Shown piece after piece: positions 42,852-50,687 of a stretch of DNA of 64,000 bases. How positions within the stretch are numbered: the first letter of the stretch is position 1; each line of letters starts with the position of its first letter. This stretch comes from Nonomuraea sp. PA05. Lineage in GTDB: Bacteria > Actinomycetota > Actinomycetes > Streptosporangiales > Streptosporangiaceae. Location: assembly GCF_008086045.1 (NCBI RefSeq), contig NZ_VSEY01000007.1:1-64000 (forward strand), written 5' to 3'. The notes under the pieces were generated by a model. That model searched no databases. It was given only the letters and a program-made list of their open reading frames with translations, and was not told the origin of the DNA. The position numbers and the translations under genes were made by a program.

Positions 42852-43478
42852 TCACAGCGGCGGGGGGTTGAGCGTCCGCTCGACCACGGCGGCGAGCTGC
42901 TCGTCCGTCAGGACGGCCGGCTTGCCGACGCTCAGCCCCCGCACGTACACCTCGCACAGCCACTCCAGCAGCCGGGTGGCCTCGAACGCCTCCTCCAGCG
43001 TCGCCCCGATGGTGATCCCGCCGTGGTTGGCCAGCAGGGCGGCGCGCTTGCCCGCCATCGCCTCGCGCACGTTCGCGGCCAGCTCGGGGGTGCCGTACGT
43101 GGCGTACTCGGCGACCTTCACCACCCCGCCGAGCAGCAGCGCGTTGTAGTGCACGGGCGGCAGCTCGGTCATCGTCGTGGCCACCACCGTGCCGAACACG
43201 GAGTGCGTGTGCACGATCGCCTGCGCGTCGGTGGTCTGGTAGATGGCCAGGTGCATGGGCGTCTCGCTGGACGGCCGAAGCTCGCCCGCCACCCGGCGGC
43301 CGGTCGTCAGGTCCACCACGGGGCACATCTCGGGCGTCAGCCGGTCCAGCGCGGCGCCCGACGGCGTCACGGTCACCAGGTCGCCCTCGCGCACGCTGAG
43401 GTTGCCGGAGGTGCCGATGACGAGGCCGAGCTCGATGGCACGCCGGCCGTATTCGCACAATTGCTCGCGAAGGCTCAT
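42852..43478 (-). CDS. Class II aldolase/adducin-family protein (fuculose-phosphate aldolase-like)
   Basis: A 208-residue zinc aldolase. Phosphate loop 'GTSGNLSVREGD' is at ~22-33, 'VTPSGAALDRL' at ~37, catalytic Glu in 'SSETPMHLAIY' and Zn ligands in 'IVHTHSVFG' (two His) and 'LLANHGGITIG' (third His). It would cleave a sugar 1-phosphate to dihydroxyacetone phosphate and an aldehyde. It follows the tetR gene by 35 bp on the same strand, close to a PfkB-type kinase on the other, suggesting kinase then aldolase steps of one pathway. Confidence 0.87.
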   Translation of the reverse strand: MSLREQLCEYGRRAIELGLVIGTSGNLSVREGDLVTVTPSGAALDRLTPEMCPVVDLTTGRRVAGELRPSSETPMHLAIYQTTDAQAIVHTHSVFGTVVATTMTELPPVHYNALLLGGVVKVAEYATYGTPELAANVREAMAGKRAALLANHGGITIGATLEEAFEATRLLEWLCEVYVRGLSVGKPAVLTDEQLAAVVERTLNPPPL

Positions 43479-43513
43479 GAGCCTGGACAGTAGTGGGTGA
43501 TTCTGGCCGGTCG

Positions 43514-44098
43514 CTACAGCCGTTCCAGAGTCTGGAGCATCAGCCGCTCGACGTCGTCGCGGCCGAGCCGGTCCGGGTACAGCAGGAGCCGCAGGCTGAG
43601 CCCGTCCATCAGGGCGAGCAGCCGCTCGGCCACGTCGTCCAGGTCGTCGTCCATCGCCAGCTCGCCGGCCTCGCGCGCCTGCCCGAGCAGCTCGCGTACG
43701 GCGGCCCGCAGCTCGCCCGCCTCCGCCCGCTGCACCTCGGCCAGCCGCTCGGCGGCCAGGCTCCGGCTCCAGAAGCTCACCTCCAGCCGCGTCTCCCCGG
43801 CCCGCTCGTCGTCCAGCGGCAGGTTGTCCAGCAGCACCTCGCGCAGCGCCGCCAGCCCTGTCAGCCCCGCCACCTTGCCGGTCAGCCGGTCCCTGATGCG
43901 CCGGTGCGAGCTACGCAACGCCGAGAGCAGGATCTCGTCCTTGTCGGCGAAGTAGTGGGCCAGCACGCCGTTGGAGTAGCCGGCCTCCTTGGCGATGGCC
44001 CGGGTGGTGGCGGCGTCGATGCCGTCCCTGACGATCACCCGGCTGGCCGCCGACAGCACCTCGCGCCTGCGCTCATCGTGGTCAACGATCTTCGGCAT
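43514..44098 (-). CDS. TetR-family regulator (BetI-like)
   Basis: A 194-residue TetR regulator. The DNA-binding part is 'VLSAASRVIVRDGIDAATTRAIAKEAGYSNGVLAHYFADKDEIL' at ~14-57; the C-terminal part is of the BetI/TetR_C_6 type ('RLLALMDGLSLRLLLYPDRL'). ATG 44098 has AGAGG eight bases upstream. It is divergent from the PfkB kinase/aminotransferase operon, with GACGTC between the -35 and -10 boxes of the opposite promoter as the possible site. Confidence 0.88.
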   Translation of the reverse strand: MPKIVDHDERRREVLSAASRVIVRDGIDAATTRAIAKEAGYSNGVLAHYFADKDEILLSALRSSHRRIRDRLTGKVAGLTGLAALREVLLDNLPLDDERAGETRLEVSFWSRSLAAERLAEVQRAEAGELRAAVRELLGQAREAGELAMDDDLDDVAERLLALMDGLSLRLLLYPDRLGRDDVERLMLQTLERL

Positions 44099-44109
44099 GG
44101 GGACACCTC

Positions 44110-44138
44110 TTGACGTTTTATTCGGACGTCTGTCTATT
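44110..44138 (+). promoter_or_regulatory. Promoter for leaderless kinase mRNA
   Basis: TTGACG (44110-44115), a 17-bp spacer and TCTATT (44133-44138) place transcription start at or next to ATG 44146, which has no Shine-Dalgarno. GGACGTCT in the spacer is a dyad that could bind the divergent TetR. Confidence 0.5.
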
Positions 44139-44145
44139 TAAGAGC

Positions 44146-45063
44146 ATGACCGTCGTCACAGTCGGCGTCCACATCGTCGACATCCTCGCCAGACCCGTCG
44201 AGCACATCCCCCAGGGCCAGGACACGGTGCTGGTCGACCAGATCCGCCTCACCGCGGCGGGCGCCGCCGCCGGCACGGCCGTGGACTTGGTCAAGCTCGG
44301 CAACGACGTGATCACCATGGGCGCGATCGGCGACGACGAGCTCGGCGACTTCCTGCTGATGATCCTGGCCAAGCGCGGCGTCGACACCTCCCGCCTGGTG
44401 CGCAGGACAGGCGAGCAGACCGCTGCCTCGATCCTGCCCATCAGACCCGACGGCGGGCGCCCCAGCTTCCACGTTCCCGGCGCGAACCTCGGCGTGACCC
44501 TCGCCGACCTCGACCAGGGCCTGCTCCGCTCGGCGCGCGCCATCCACCTGGGCGGGACGGACGTCACCTTCGGCCTCGGCGACCCGGCCTTCTTCGCGCT
44601 CCTCGACGAGGCGCGCTCGGCCGGCGCCGTCGTCACGATGGACCTGCTCTCGGAGATGCCCGACCTGCTGGGGATGGCTCGCGCGTTCCTCCCGCACGTG
44701 GACTACGTGCTGCCGAACGAGTCGCAGGCCATGCTCATGACCGGCACGGACGACGTGGAGAGCGCCGCCCGCGCCCTGCTCGCCGACGGGCCGCGCGGCG
44801 TGCTGGTCACGCTCGGCGCCTCGGGCAGCCTGGTCATGACCGCGCAGGGCACGGAACGCGTACCGGCCCTCAAGACGGACGTCTCCGACACCACCGGCTG
44901 CGGCGACGCGTACTGCGCGGGCTTCCTCACGGGCCTGCTGCACGACCAGGACGTCATCACGGCCGCCCGCTGGGGCACGGCCGCCGCCGCCCGCGTCGCC
45001 ACCGGCCTCGGCTCCGACGCCGGCCTCACCGACCTGCCCGACACCCTCGCCCTCCTCACCTAG
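44146..45063 (+). CDS. PfkB-family carbohydrate kinase
   Basis: A 305-residue ribokinase-like kinase. 'AAGAAAGTAVDLVKLGNDVITMGAIGDDELGDFLLMILAKRGVDT' is the first PfkB signature and 'DTTGCGDAYCAGFLTGLL' the second, with the catalytic Asp in GCGD at ~254. It phosphorylates a sugar or nucleoside. The mRNA seems leaderless. The stop is 10 bp before the aminotransferase gene, so these form one operon opposite tetR and the aldolase. Confidence 0.9.
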   Translation: MTVVTVGVHIVDILARPVEHIPQGQDTVLVDQIRLTAAGAAAGTAVDLVKLGNDVITMGAIGDDELGDFLLMILAKRGVDTSRLVRRTGEQTAASILPIRPDGGRPSFHVPGANLGVTLADLDQGLLRSARAIHLGGTDVTFGLGDPAFFALLDEARSAGAVVTMDLLSEMPDLLGMARAFLPHVDYVLPNESQAMLMTGTDDVESAARALLADGPRGVLVTLGASGSLVMTAQGTERVPALKTDVSDTTGCGDAYCAGFLTGLLHDQDVITAARWGTAAAARVATGLGSDAGLTDLPDTLALLT

Positions 45064-45073
45064 GACCTCCTCC

Positions 45074-46291
45074 ATGACCACAGACGCCGACCTCCGCCAG
45101 CGCGCCGCGAAAGTCGTCCCCGGCGGCATGTACGGCCACCTCAACGCGGCCCTCTTCGCCCCCGGCTACCCCCAGTTCTTCGAGCGCGGCGAGGGCTGCC
45201 GGCAGTGGGACGTCAACGGCCGCTCCTACCTCGACTTCATGTGCAGCTGGGGCCCGGTCGTGCTGGGTCACCGGCACCCGCGCGTCGAGGAGGCCGCCGC
45301 CCGCCAGGCCATGCTCGGCGACTGCCTCAACGGCCCGGGCGCCGTCATGGTGGAGCTGGCCGAGCTGCTGGTGGACACCGTCCCCAGCGCCGACTGGGCG
45401 ATGTTCTCCAAGAACGGCACGGACGCCACCACGCAGGCCCTCATGGTCGCCAGAGCGGCGACGGGCCGCACCAAGGTGCTGATGGCGCACGGCGCTTACC
45501 ACGGGGCGGACCCGTGGTGCACGCCGTCCCTGGCGGGCACGACGCCGAACGAGCGGGCAGACCTGGTGGAGTTCGACTACAACTCCCTGCAGTCCCTGGA
45601 GGCCGCGGCGGCGACCGTCGAGGGCGACGTGGCCGCGATCATCGTCACGCCCTTCAAGCACGACTCGTTCGAGGACCAGGAGCTGGTGGAGCCGGTCTTC
45701 GCCCGCGGCGCCCGCGCCCTGGCCGACCGCCTGGGCGCGGCGCTGGTGATCGACGACGTGCGGGCGGGCTTCCGCATCGACCTGCGCGGCTCGTGGGAGC
45801 CGTACGGGGTGCGCCCCGACCTGACGGCCTGGTCGAAGGCGATGGCCAACGGCTACCCGATCGCCGCCGTCACCGGCACCGACGCCCTGCGCGGCCCCGC
45901 GCAGACGCTGTACTCGACCGGCTCGTTCTGGTTCTCCGCCGTGGCCATGGCGGCGGCCAAGGCCACCATCGAGACCCTCCGCGACGAGGACGGCATCGGC
46001 GCCATGGAGCGGGCGGGCACGCAACTGCGCGAGGGCCTGTACGCCCAGGCCAAGACGCACGGCTTCGTGGTCAACCAGACGGGCCCCGTGACGATCCCGT
46101 GGCTCAGCTTCGACGGCGACGCCGACCTGTCGGTGGCCATGCACTGGAGCGACGCCTGCCTGCGGCACGGGGTGTACATCCACCCGTGGCACAACTGGTT
46201 CATGTCGGCGGCCCACACCGAGGCCGACGTGGCGGCGGCCCTGGAGGGCACCGACCAGGCCTTCGCCGAGACCCGCGCCCACTTCGGCTGA
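45074..46291 (+). CDS. Class III PLP aminotransferase (HemL-like)
   Basis: A 405-residue PLP enzyme: 'VVPGGMYGHLN' at the start, 'FERGEGCRQWDVNGRSYLDFMCSWGPVVLGHRHP', 'MFSKNGTDATTQALMVARAATGR', 'LVIDDVRAGFRI' and the PLP Lys in 'TAWSKAMANGYPIAAVTG' (~255). The layout is that of glutamate-1-semialdehyde aminomutase, but the operon with a PfkB kinase argues for an amino-sugar or amino-alcohol catabolic transaminase rather than heme synthesis. It ends before a terminator hairpin. Confidence 0.87.
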   Translation: MTTDADLRQRAAKVVPGGMYGHLNAALFAPGYPQFFERGEGCRQWDVNGRSYLDFMCSWGPVVLGHRHPRVEEAAARQAMLGDCLNGPGAVMVELAELLVDTVPSADWAMFSKNGTDATTQALMVARAATGRTKVLMAHGAYHGADPWCTPSLAGTTPNERADLVEFDYNSLQSLEAAAATVEGDVAAIIVTPFKHDSFEDQELVEPVFARGARALADRLGAALVIDDVRAGFRIDLRGSWEPYGVRPDLTAWSKAMANGYPIAAVTGTDALRGPAQTLYSTGSFWFSAVAMAAAKATIETLRDEDGIGAMERAGTQLREGLYAQAKTHGFVVNQTGPVTIPWLSFDGDADLSVAMHWSDACLRHGVYIHPWHNWFMSAAHTEADVAAALEGTDQAFAETRAHFG

Positions 46292-46303
46292 CCCCGCACC
46301 ACC

Positions 46304-46335
46304 CCTCGCCCGGCGGCGCGCGCCGCTGGGCGAGG
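46304..46335 (+). terminator. Terminator after kinase/aminotransferase operon
   Basis: A 15-bp stem with one G:T pair (46304-46318 with 46321-46335) starts 12 bp after the stop codon; no T tract. Confidence 0.7.
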
Positions 46336-46429
46336 CCCTCGGCGGAGGCGGATCCTCCCTCACCCCGTAATGCTCCCGGCATCGCGGACATGAGGTTGAG
46401 TGTCGAACGCCCCCAAGTGAGGAGCCCAC

Positions 46430-46972
46430 GTGGGAGAAGATCCCGAGAGGCGCTTCGAGGAGCTCTACGAGACCTCGTACCGCCCCCTGCTCGGGTACAC
46501 GTTGCGCCGCTGTCCCGACCCGGACGACGCGGCGGACGTCGTGGCCGAGACCTTCACGGTCGCCTGGCGCCGCATCGAGGCGGTCCCGCGCGGGGACGAG
46601 GCCAGGCTGTGGTTGTTCGGCGTGGCCAGGAAGGTGCTGGCCAACCACCGGCGCGGCGAGCGCCGGCACGAGCAGCGCACCGCCGCGCTGCGCGCCGAGT
46701 TAGCCGCTTCACCGCTCGTCGCGGACCTGCCCGGCGAGGACCTCTCCGAGCTCGGCCGGGTGTTCAGAGCCCTGCCGGAGGACGACAGGGAGCTGCTCGC
46801 GCTGGTCGCCTGGGAGCGGCTCAGCCCGGCCGAGATCGCCACGGTCCTGGGCACGTCGGCCAACGTCGTGCGGGTCAGGCTCTACCGCGCCCGCAAGCGC
46901 TTCGCCCGGAGGCTGGCCGAGGCGGGCGTCCACCACTCGCGCGTCGTCGCGTTCGAAGGGAGCAGGCTGTGA
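46430..46972 (+). CDS. ECF RNA polymerase sigma factor
   Basis: A 180-residue ECF sigma factor from GTG 46430 with AGGAG six bases upstream. Region 2 is 'FEELYETSYRPLLGYTLRRCPDPDDAADVVAETFTVAWRRI', region 4 is 'LPEDDRELLALVAWERLSPAEIATVLGTSANVVRVRLYRARKRFARRL'. Its stop overlaps the start of a membrane protein gene by GTGA, the usual arrangement with an anti-sigma factor. The gene carries a TTA codon (46700-46702), so in relatives of Streptomyces it would depend on the leucyl tRNA UAA. Confidence 0.9.
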   Translation: MGEDPERRFEELYETSYRPLLGYTLRRCPDPDDAADVVAETFTVAWRRIEAVPRGDEARLWLFGVARKVLANHRRGERRHEQRTAALRAELAASPLVADLPGEDLSELGRVFRALPEDDRELLALVAWERLSPAEIATVLGTSANVVRVRLYRARKRFARRLAEAGVHHSRVVAFEGSRL

Positions 46973-47859
46973 ACATCGCCGATCTGGCCCGCGTGCGGGA
47001 CGAGGACCTGGCCGGGGACCCGGCGGGGCAGGCCGCGGAACCCGGGGCGCGGGCGCTGATGGAGTCGATCATGCTGGTGAAGCGCGAGCCCGCCCGCCGC
47101 CGCCTGCCGCTGCGGCGCGGCCTCTGGCCGGCGGTGGCGGCAGCCGGGCTGGCCGCGGCGCTCGTCGTCTGGACGCCGTTCTGGGGGCCCGCCACCGAGT
47201 ACGCGAACGCCGCCGTCTCGCTCAGGACCGGCCCCGAGCAGATCGAGGTCGAGATCAACGACCCCGCCGCCGACGTGGCCAGGTTCACCGAGGCGTTCCA
47301 GGCGATCGGCCTGGACGTCGAGGTGCGCGAGGCCCCGGTCGCGCCGCAGGACGTGGGCAAGCTGATCGGCCCGGCGCTCACGTCGGGGCGGTTCCCTCCG
47401 GGCACCGGCGTCACGATCTCCCAACGGGAGGAGGGCTGCCGCTCGGCGTGGTGCGGCACGATCTCCATGCCCGTCGGCGTCACGGGCAAGCTGTTGATCG
47501 GGATCGGCCGCCCGGCCGCCCCCGGCGAGCTCTACGCCACGCCGGTGCAGGTCGACGTCGATCCGGGCGCGGGCGTCATCAAGGGCTACCGGCCCGCCGG
47601 CGAGCGGGTCGCGCGGGTCAGCGCCGACCTGGAGCGGGCCGGGATGAAGGTCGGGTACGTGGTGATGTGGGACAACCCGGACGGCACCGGCGGCGGCTAC
47701 CACGTCGAGCCCGAGCACGTCGAGGACGACTGGACCGTGCAGCACGTCCAGCGGATCGCCTCCGACGCCGTGATGGTCTTCGTCAAGGCCCCCGCCGACG
47801 TGCCCAAGGACTCGCTGCCGATGATCCAGCCGCTCGAGCCCAACTGGTGGAAGGACTAG
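46969..47859 (+). CDS. Membrane partner (putative anti-sigma factor) of the ECF sigma
   Basis: A 296-residue protein from GTG 46969. The first ~48 cytosolic residues ('MNIADLARVRDEDLAGD') would bind the sigma factor. One membrane helix lies at ~50-68 ('LWPAVAAAGLAAALVVWTPF'), and ~225 residues are outside. The outside part has two Cys (EEGCRSAWCGT) close together and ends in 'EPNWWKD'. No known zinc-binding anti-sigma motif (HxxxCxxC) is visible, so anti-sigma function is inferred only from gene order. Its stop overlaps the convergent metallo-beta-lactamase gene by 4 bp. Confidence 0.65.
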   Translation: MNIADLARVRDEDLAGDPAGQAAEPGARALMESIMLVKREPARRRLPLRRGLWPAVAAAGLAAALVVWTPFWGPATEYANAAVSLRTGPEQIEVEINDPAADVARFTEAFQAIGLDVEVREAPVAPQDVGKLIGPALTSGRFPPGTGVTISQREEGCRSAWCGTISMPVGVTGKLLIGIGRPAAPGELYATPVQVDVDPGAGVIKGYRPAGERVARVSADLERAGMKVGYVVMWDNPDGTGGGYHVEPEHVEDDWTVQHVQRIASDAVMVFVKAPADVPKDSLPMIQPLEPNWWKD

Positions 47860-49088
47860 GAGCGCCGCTTCGACTCCTCGGCCGCCCAGGTGAAGACGCC
47901 CTTGGCCATGAGGGACAGCTCGCCCGCCGCCCTGGTGGCGAAGACCTCCGCCCGTACGCGGTGCACGCCCGCGTCGTCAGGAGCCGCCAGGGCGGCCATC
48001 TCCGCCAGGTGCCCGGCCAGCCGCTCGTCCCCGTCGGCCAGGGCGCGCAGGGCGGCGTCGGCGAGCGCGGAAGGGCCGCCCGCGAGTTCGGCGACGGATT
48101 TCGCGAGAACGGATTCAGGGGCGGGTTTGAGATGGGCCGGATTTCCGTCGTACCAGCCACCGTAAAGGCGCCACAGATTGCGTACGACGAATTCCGGCTC
48201 GTCATATCGGGCCCGCAGATAGGGCCGGTCGGAAAGGTGCTCCGGCGGTTTCACGGAATGGGTGATCTCGTCGAGCCTGGCCCCCGCGTTGAGCAGTTCG
48301 AGGGTCTGCGTGACCAGCGAGTCCAGCCATTGCGCGGTCTCCAGCAGCGCCTGCCGGATGCGGTCGCGGCCGAAGATCGGGGCGCCGTGACTGGGCAGCA
48401 TGATCTCGGCGTCCATGGCGGCCATCAGCCGCAGCGCGTGCACCCATTCCCGGGGATAACGCTGCACTTTCTGCGGGTTCCCGCAATTCGGCGTCACCCA
48501 GATGAACAGGTCGCCGGGCAGCAGCAGCCGGTGCTCGCGCACGTAGCCGATCGTCGCGTCGTCGGTCTCGCCCTTGGCGTGCACCAGGTCGAAGGTCAGG
48601 TCGCCGCGCCGCACGGTCAGCGCGTCGGTGTAGGTCACGTCGGGATGGCGGTAGGAGCCGGGCCAGCGCAGGTTCGGGGCCTGGAACTGCCGCTGGTTGA
48701 TGACCGCGTTGTAGCCGTTGGTCAGCAGGTAGCGCTCGAAGCGATCGACCACCGCCCTGTGGGCGTAGACGGTGGCTCGCGGGCCCTCCTCCTCGAACGG
48801 AGCCGTGCCGAAGACGTGGTCGATGTGGCCGTGCGAGTAGACGGCGGTGGTCAGCGGCGCGCGTGACCACGCGCGCACGTCCTCGTGCAGCCTCGCCGCC
48901 GAGAACGGGCTGCTGGTGTCGAACAGGACCAGCTCGCCCTCCGTCTCGAAGGTGACGACGTTCCCGAAACCCGACCACCAGCCCACTCCGTCGGCGACGG
49001 TCAGGACGCCTTTCCCCGTCATGCCCGCATCGACGATGCTGTCGTCCGCGTCGCCTCGCCACACCCGGTCGGCGTACTTCTCAATCAT
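47856..49088 (-). CDS. Metallo-beta-lactamase-fold alkylsulfatase-like hydrolase
   Basis: A 410-residue protein starting at ATG 49088. The metal motif SHGHIDH is at ~85-91, further ligands are in 'HAKGETDDATIGYV' and 'MLPSHGAPIFG'. The middle 'PGDLFIWVTPNCGNPQKVQRYPREWVHALR' and the later helical part ('YLRARYDEPEFVVRNLWRLYGGWYDGNPAHL') are typical of the SdsA1/BDS1-type alkyl sulfatases with their dimerisation domain, though the C-terminal SCP-like domain is missing. It would hydrolyse a sulfate ester or similar. A perfect dyad at 49105-49121 lies 17 bp upstream. Confidence 0.82.
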   Translation of the reverse strand: MIEKYADRVWRGDADDSIVDAGMTGKGVLTVADGVGWWSGFGNVVTFETEGELVLFDTSSPFSAARLHEDVRAWSRAPLTTAVYSHGHIDHVFGTAPFEEEGPRATVYAHRAVVDRFERYLLTNGYNAVINQRQFQAPNLRWPGSYRHPDVTYTDALTVRRGDLTFDLVHAKGETDDATIGYVREHRLLLPGDLFIWVTPNCGNPQKVQRYPREWVHALRLMAAMDAEIMLPSHGAPIFGRDRIRQALLETAQWLDSLVTQTLELLNAGARLDEITHSVKPPEHLSDRPYLRARYDEPEFVVRNLWRLYGGWYDGNPAHLKPAPESVLAKSVAELAGGPSALADAALRALADGDERLAGHLAEMAALAAPDDAGVHRVRAEVFATRAAGELSLMAKGVFTWAAEESKRRS

Positions 49089-49104
49089 GCGACCCACTCT
49101 GCTT

Positions 49105-49121
49105 CTAGAACCTCGTTCTAG
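49105..49121. promoter_or_regulatory. Operator-like dyad before alkylsulfatase-like gene
   Basis: CTAGAAC-CTC-GTTCTAG has perfect 7-bp arms. It resembles TetR operators; the three-base centre differs from the two-base centre of the KstR box. Confidence 0.6.
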
Positions 49122-49203
49122 GCAAGGCATCACGGCAAGGTCACGTCTCGATCGCACCCCCTTGACGGGCGTCGGAGCCCGTTCGTACGTTGCGGGCAAT
49201 CGT

Positions 49204-49220
49204 TTAGGAAACTTTCCTAA
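49204..49220. promoter_or_regulatory. Operator-like dyad before the NgcEFG-like operon
   Basis: TTAGGAAA-C-TTTCCTAA, perfect 8-bp arms around one C, lies 15 bp before the substrate-binding protein start. Such AT-rich dyads with GGAAA/TTTCC precede sugar-transport operons governed by ROK-type repressors; no such gene is in the window. Confidence 0.6.
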
Positions 49221-49235
49221 TTCAGGGAGCCCCCC

Positions 49236-50684
49236 ATGACGCACCCGGGCGAGATCACCAGGCGCCAGCTCATCCGCAGGATCGGCATGACCGCGTTCGT
49301 CGCCGGCCCCGGCGCGGGCCTGCTCGGCGCCTGCGCCACCGCAGGCACGGGCGGAGGCGAGGCCACCGCCGCACCCGCCACCTCGCTCGCGGCCTCCGCG
49401 AACCCGGCGAACCCCTTCGGCGTGGACGCCAAGAAGCCGCTCGAAGTGGCCATCTTCAGCGGCGCGTACGGCGACGCGTACGCCAAGGACCTGCACGAAC
49501 AGCTGTACAAGAAGACGTTCCCCGAAGCCGCGATCACGCACACGGCCACCCAGGAGATCGGCACCCAGCTCCGCCCCCGCCTGGTCGCCGGCGACCCGCC
49601 CGACGTGATCAACAACTCGGGCCCCAAGTCGATGGACCTGGCCGCGCTCGCCGCCGAGGGCCACCTGGCCGACCTGACCCCGCTGTTCGACGCCCCCTCG
49701 ATCGACGACCCGGCCAAGAAGGTGCGCGACACCGTCACGCCCGCCGTGCTCGACAACGCCAAGGTCACCGGCAAGGACCTGGTGCTCAACTACACCGTGT
49801 CGCACCGCGCGCTCTGGTACAACGCCAAGCTGTTCGCGGACAAGGGCTGGGCGGTGCCGCAGACCTGGGAGCAGTTCGTCGCGCTGGGGGAGACGGCCAA
49901 GCAGGAGGGCATCCTGCTGTTCGCCTACCCCGGGCAGAAGGGCCCGTACTACCAGCTCTGGAACGTCCTCTACACCGCCGCGAAGATCGGCGGGAACCAG
50001 GTCATCCTGGACATCGACAACCTCGTCGACAACGCCTGGAACGCCGAGCCGATGAAGCGCGCCGTGACCATCTGGGTGGACGTCCAGGCGAAGTACGGCG
50101 ACAAGGCCTACTTCGGCCTCGACCACACGCAGACCCAGATCAAGCAGCTCCAGAACAAGCTGCTCTTCTACCCGGTCGGCTCCTGGATCGAGACCGAGAT
50201 GGCCAAGGACAAGCCGGACGACTTCGAGTACGCCATCGCCCCCATCCCCGAGGTCACCGGCTCCGACAAGCTGCCGTACGGCGCCATCCAGGTCGGCGTC
50301 GGCGAGAACTTCGTGGTCGCCGCCAAGGGCAAGAACCCGCAGGGCGGCCTCGAGTACCTGCGCATCATGCTGTCGAAGGAGGGCGCGCGCGGCTTCACCG
50401 AGATGACCAAGAACGTCACGGTCGTGAACGGCGCCGCCGAGGGCGTGGACCTGCCCGCCGGGCTCATGAGCGCCGCCCGCGCCCAGGACAAGGCCGGTCA
50501 GAACATCATCACCGAGGCCCGCTTCGAGGGCTGGTACAAGGAGCTGTTCGACTACGGCACCGAGCAGATCAACGTGGTCATGGCCGGCCGTGTCACACCC
50601 GAGGAGTTCTGCGCCAACATGCAGAAGAAGGCCGACGCCGTCAAGAAGGACGAGTCGGTCACGAAGCAGACGCGGAGCCAGTGA
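49236..50684 (+). CDS. ngcE: Sugar-binding lipoprotein of ABC importer (NgcE-like)
   Basis: A 482-residue extracytoplasmic binding protein. Its N-terminus has 'TRRQLIRRIGMTAF' (RR motif, possible Tat route) and the lipobox LLGAC (Cys ~32). 'AIFSGAYGDAYAKDLHEQLYKKTFPEAAITHTATQEIGTQLRPRLVAGDPPDVI' is close to NgcE, the N-acetylglucosamine/diacetylchitobiose-binding protein of Streptomyces. GGGAG lies seven bases before ATG 49236. Two permease genes follow at 3-bp distances; there is no ATPase, so it probably uses the shared MsiK-type ATPase. Confidence 0.82.
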   Translation: MTHPGEITRRQLIRRIGMTAFVAGPGAGLLGACATAGTGGGEATAAPATSLAASANPANPFGVDAKKPLEVAIFSGAYGDAYAKDLHEQLYKKTFPEAAITHTATQEIGTQLRPRLVAGDPPDVINNSGPKSMDLAALAAEGHLADLTPLFDAPSIDDPAKKVRDTVTPAVLDNAKVTGKDLVLNYTVSHRALWYNAKLFADKGWAVPQTWEQFVALGETAKQEGILLFAYPGQKGPYYQLWNVLYTAAKIGGNQVILDIDNLVDNAWNAEPMKRAVTIWVDVQAKYGDKAYFGLDHTQTQIKQLQNKLLFYPVGSWIETEMAKDKPDDFEYAIAPIPEVTGSDKLPYGAIQVGVGENFVVAAKGKNPQGGLEYLRIMLSKEGARGFTEMTKNVTVVNGAAEGVDLPAGLMSAARAQDKAGQNIITEARFEGWYKELFDYGTEQINVVMAGRVTPEEFCANMQKKADAVKKDESVTKQTRSQ

Positions 50685-50687
50685 CCG

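Noticed and set aside
45074-46291. hemL (heme biosynthesis)
   Set aside because: The fold matches but the operon with a PfkB kinase and the absence of other heme genes argue for a catabolic transaminase.
49105-49121. KstR (cholesterol regulon) operator
   Set aside because: The half-sites are similar, but the centre is three bases instead of two and the adjacent genes are not sterol genes.
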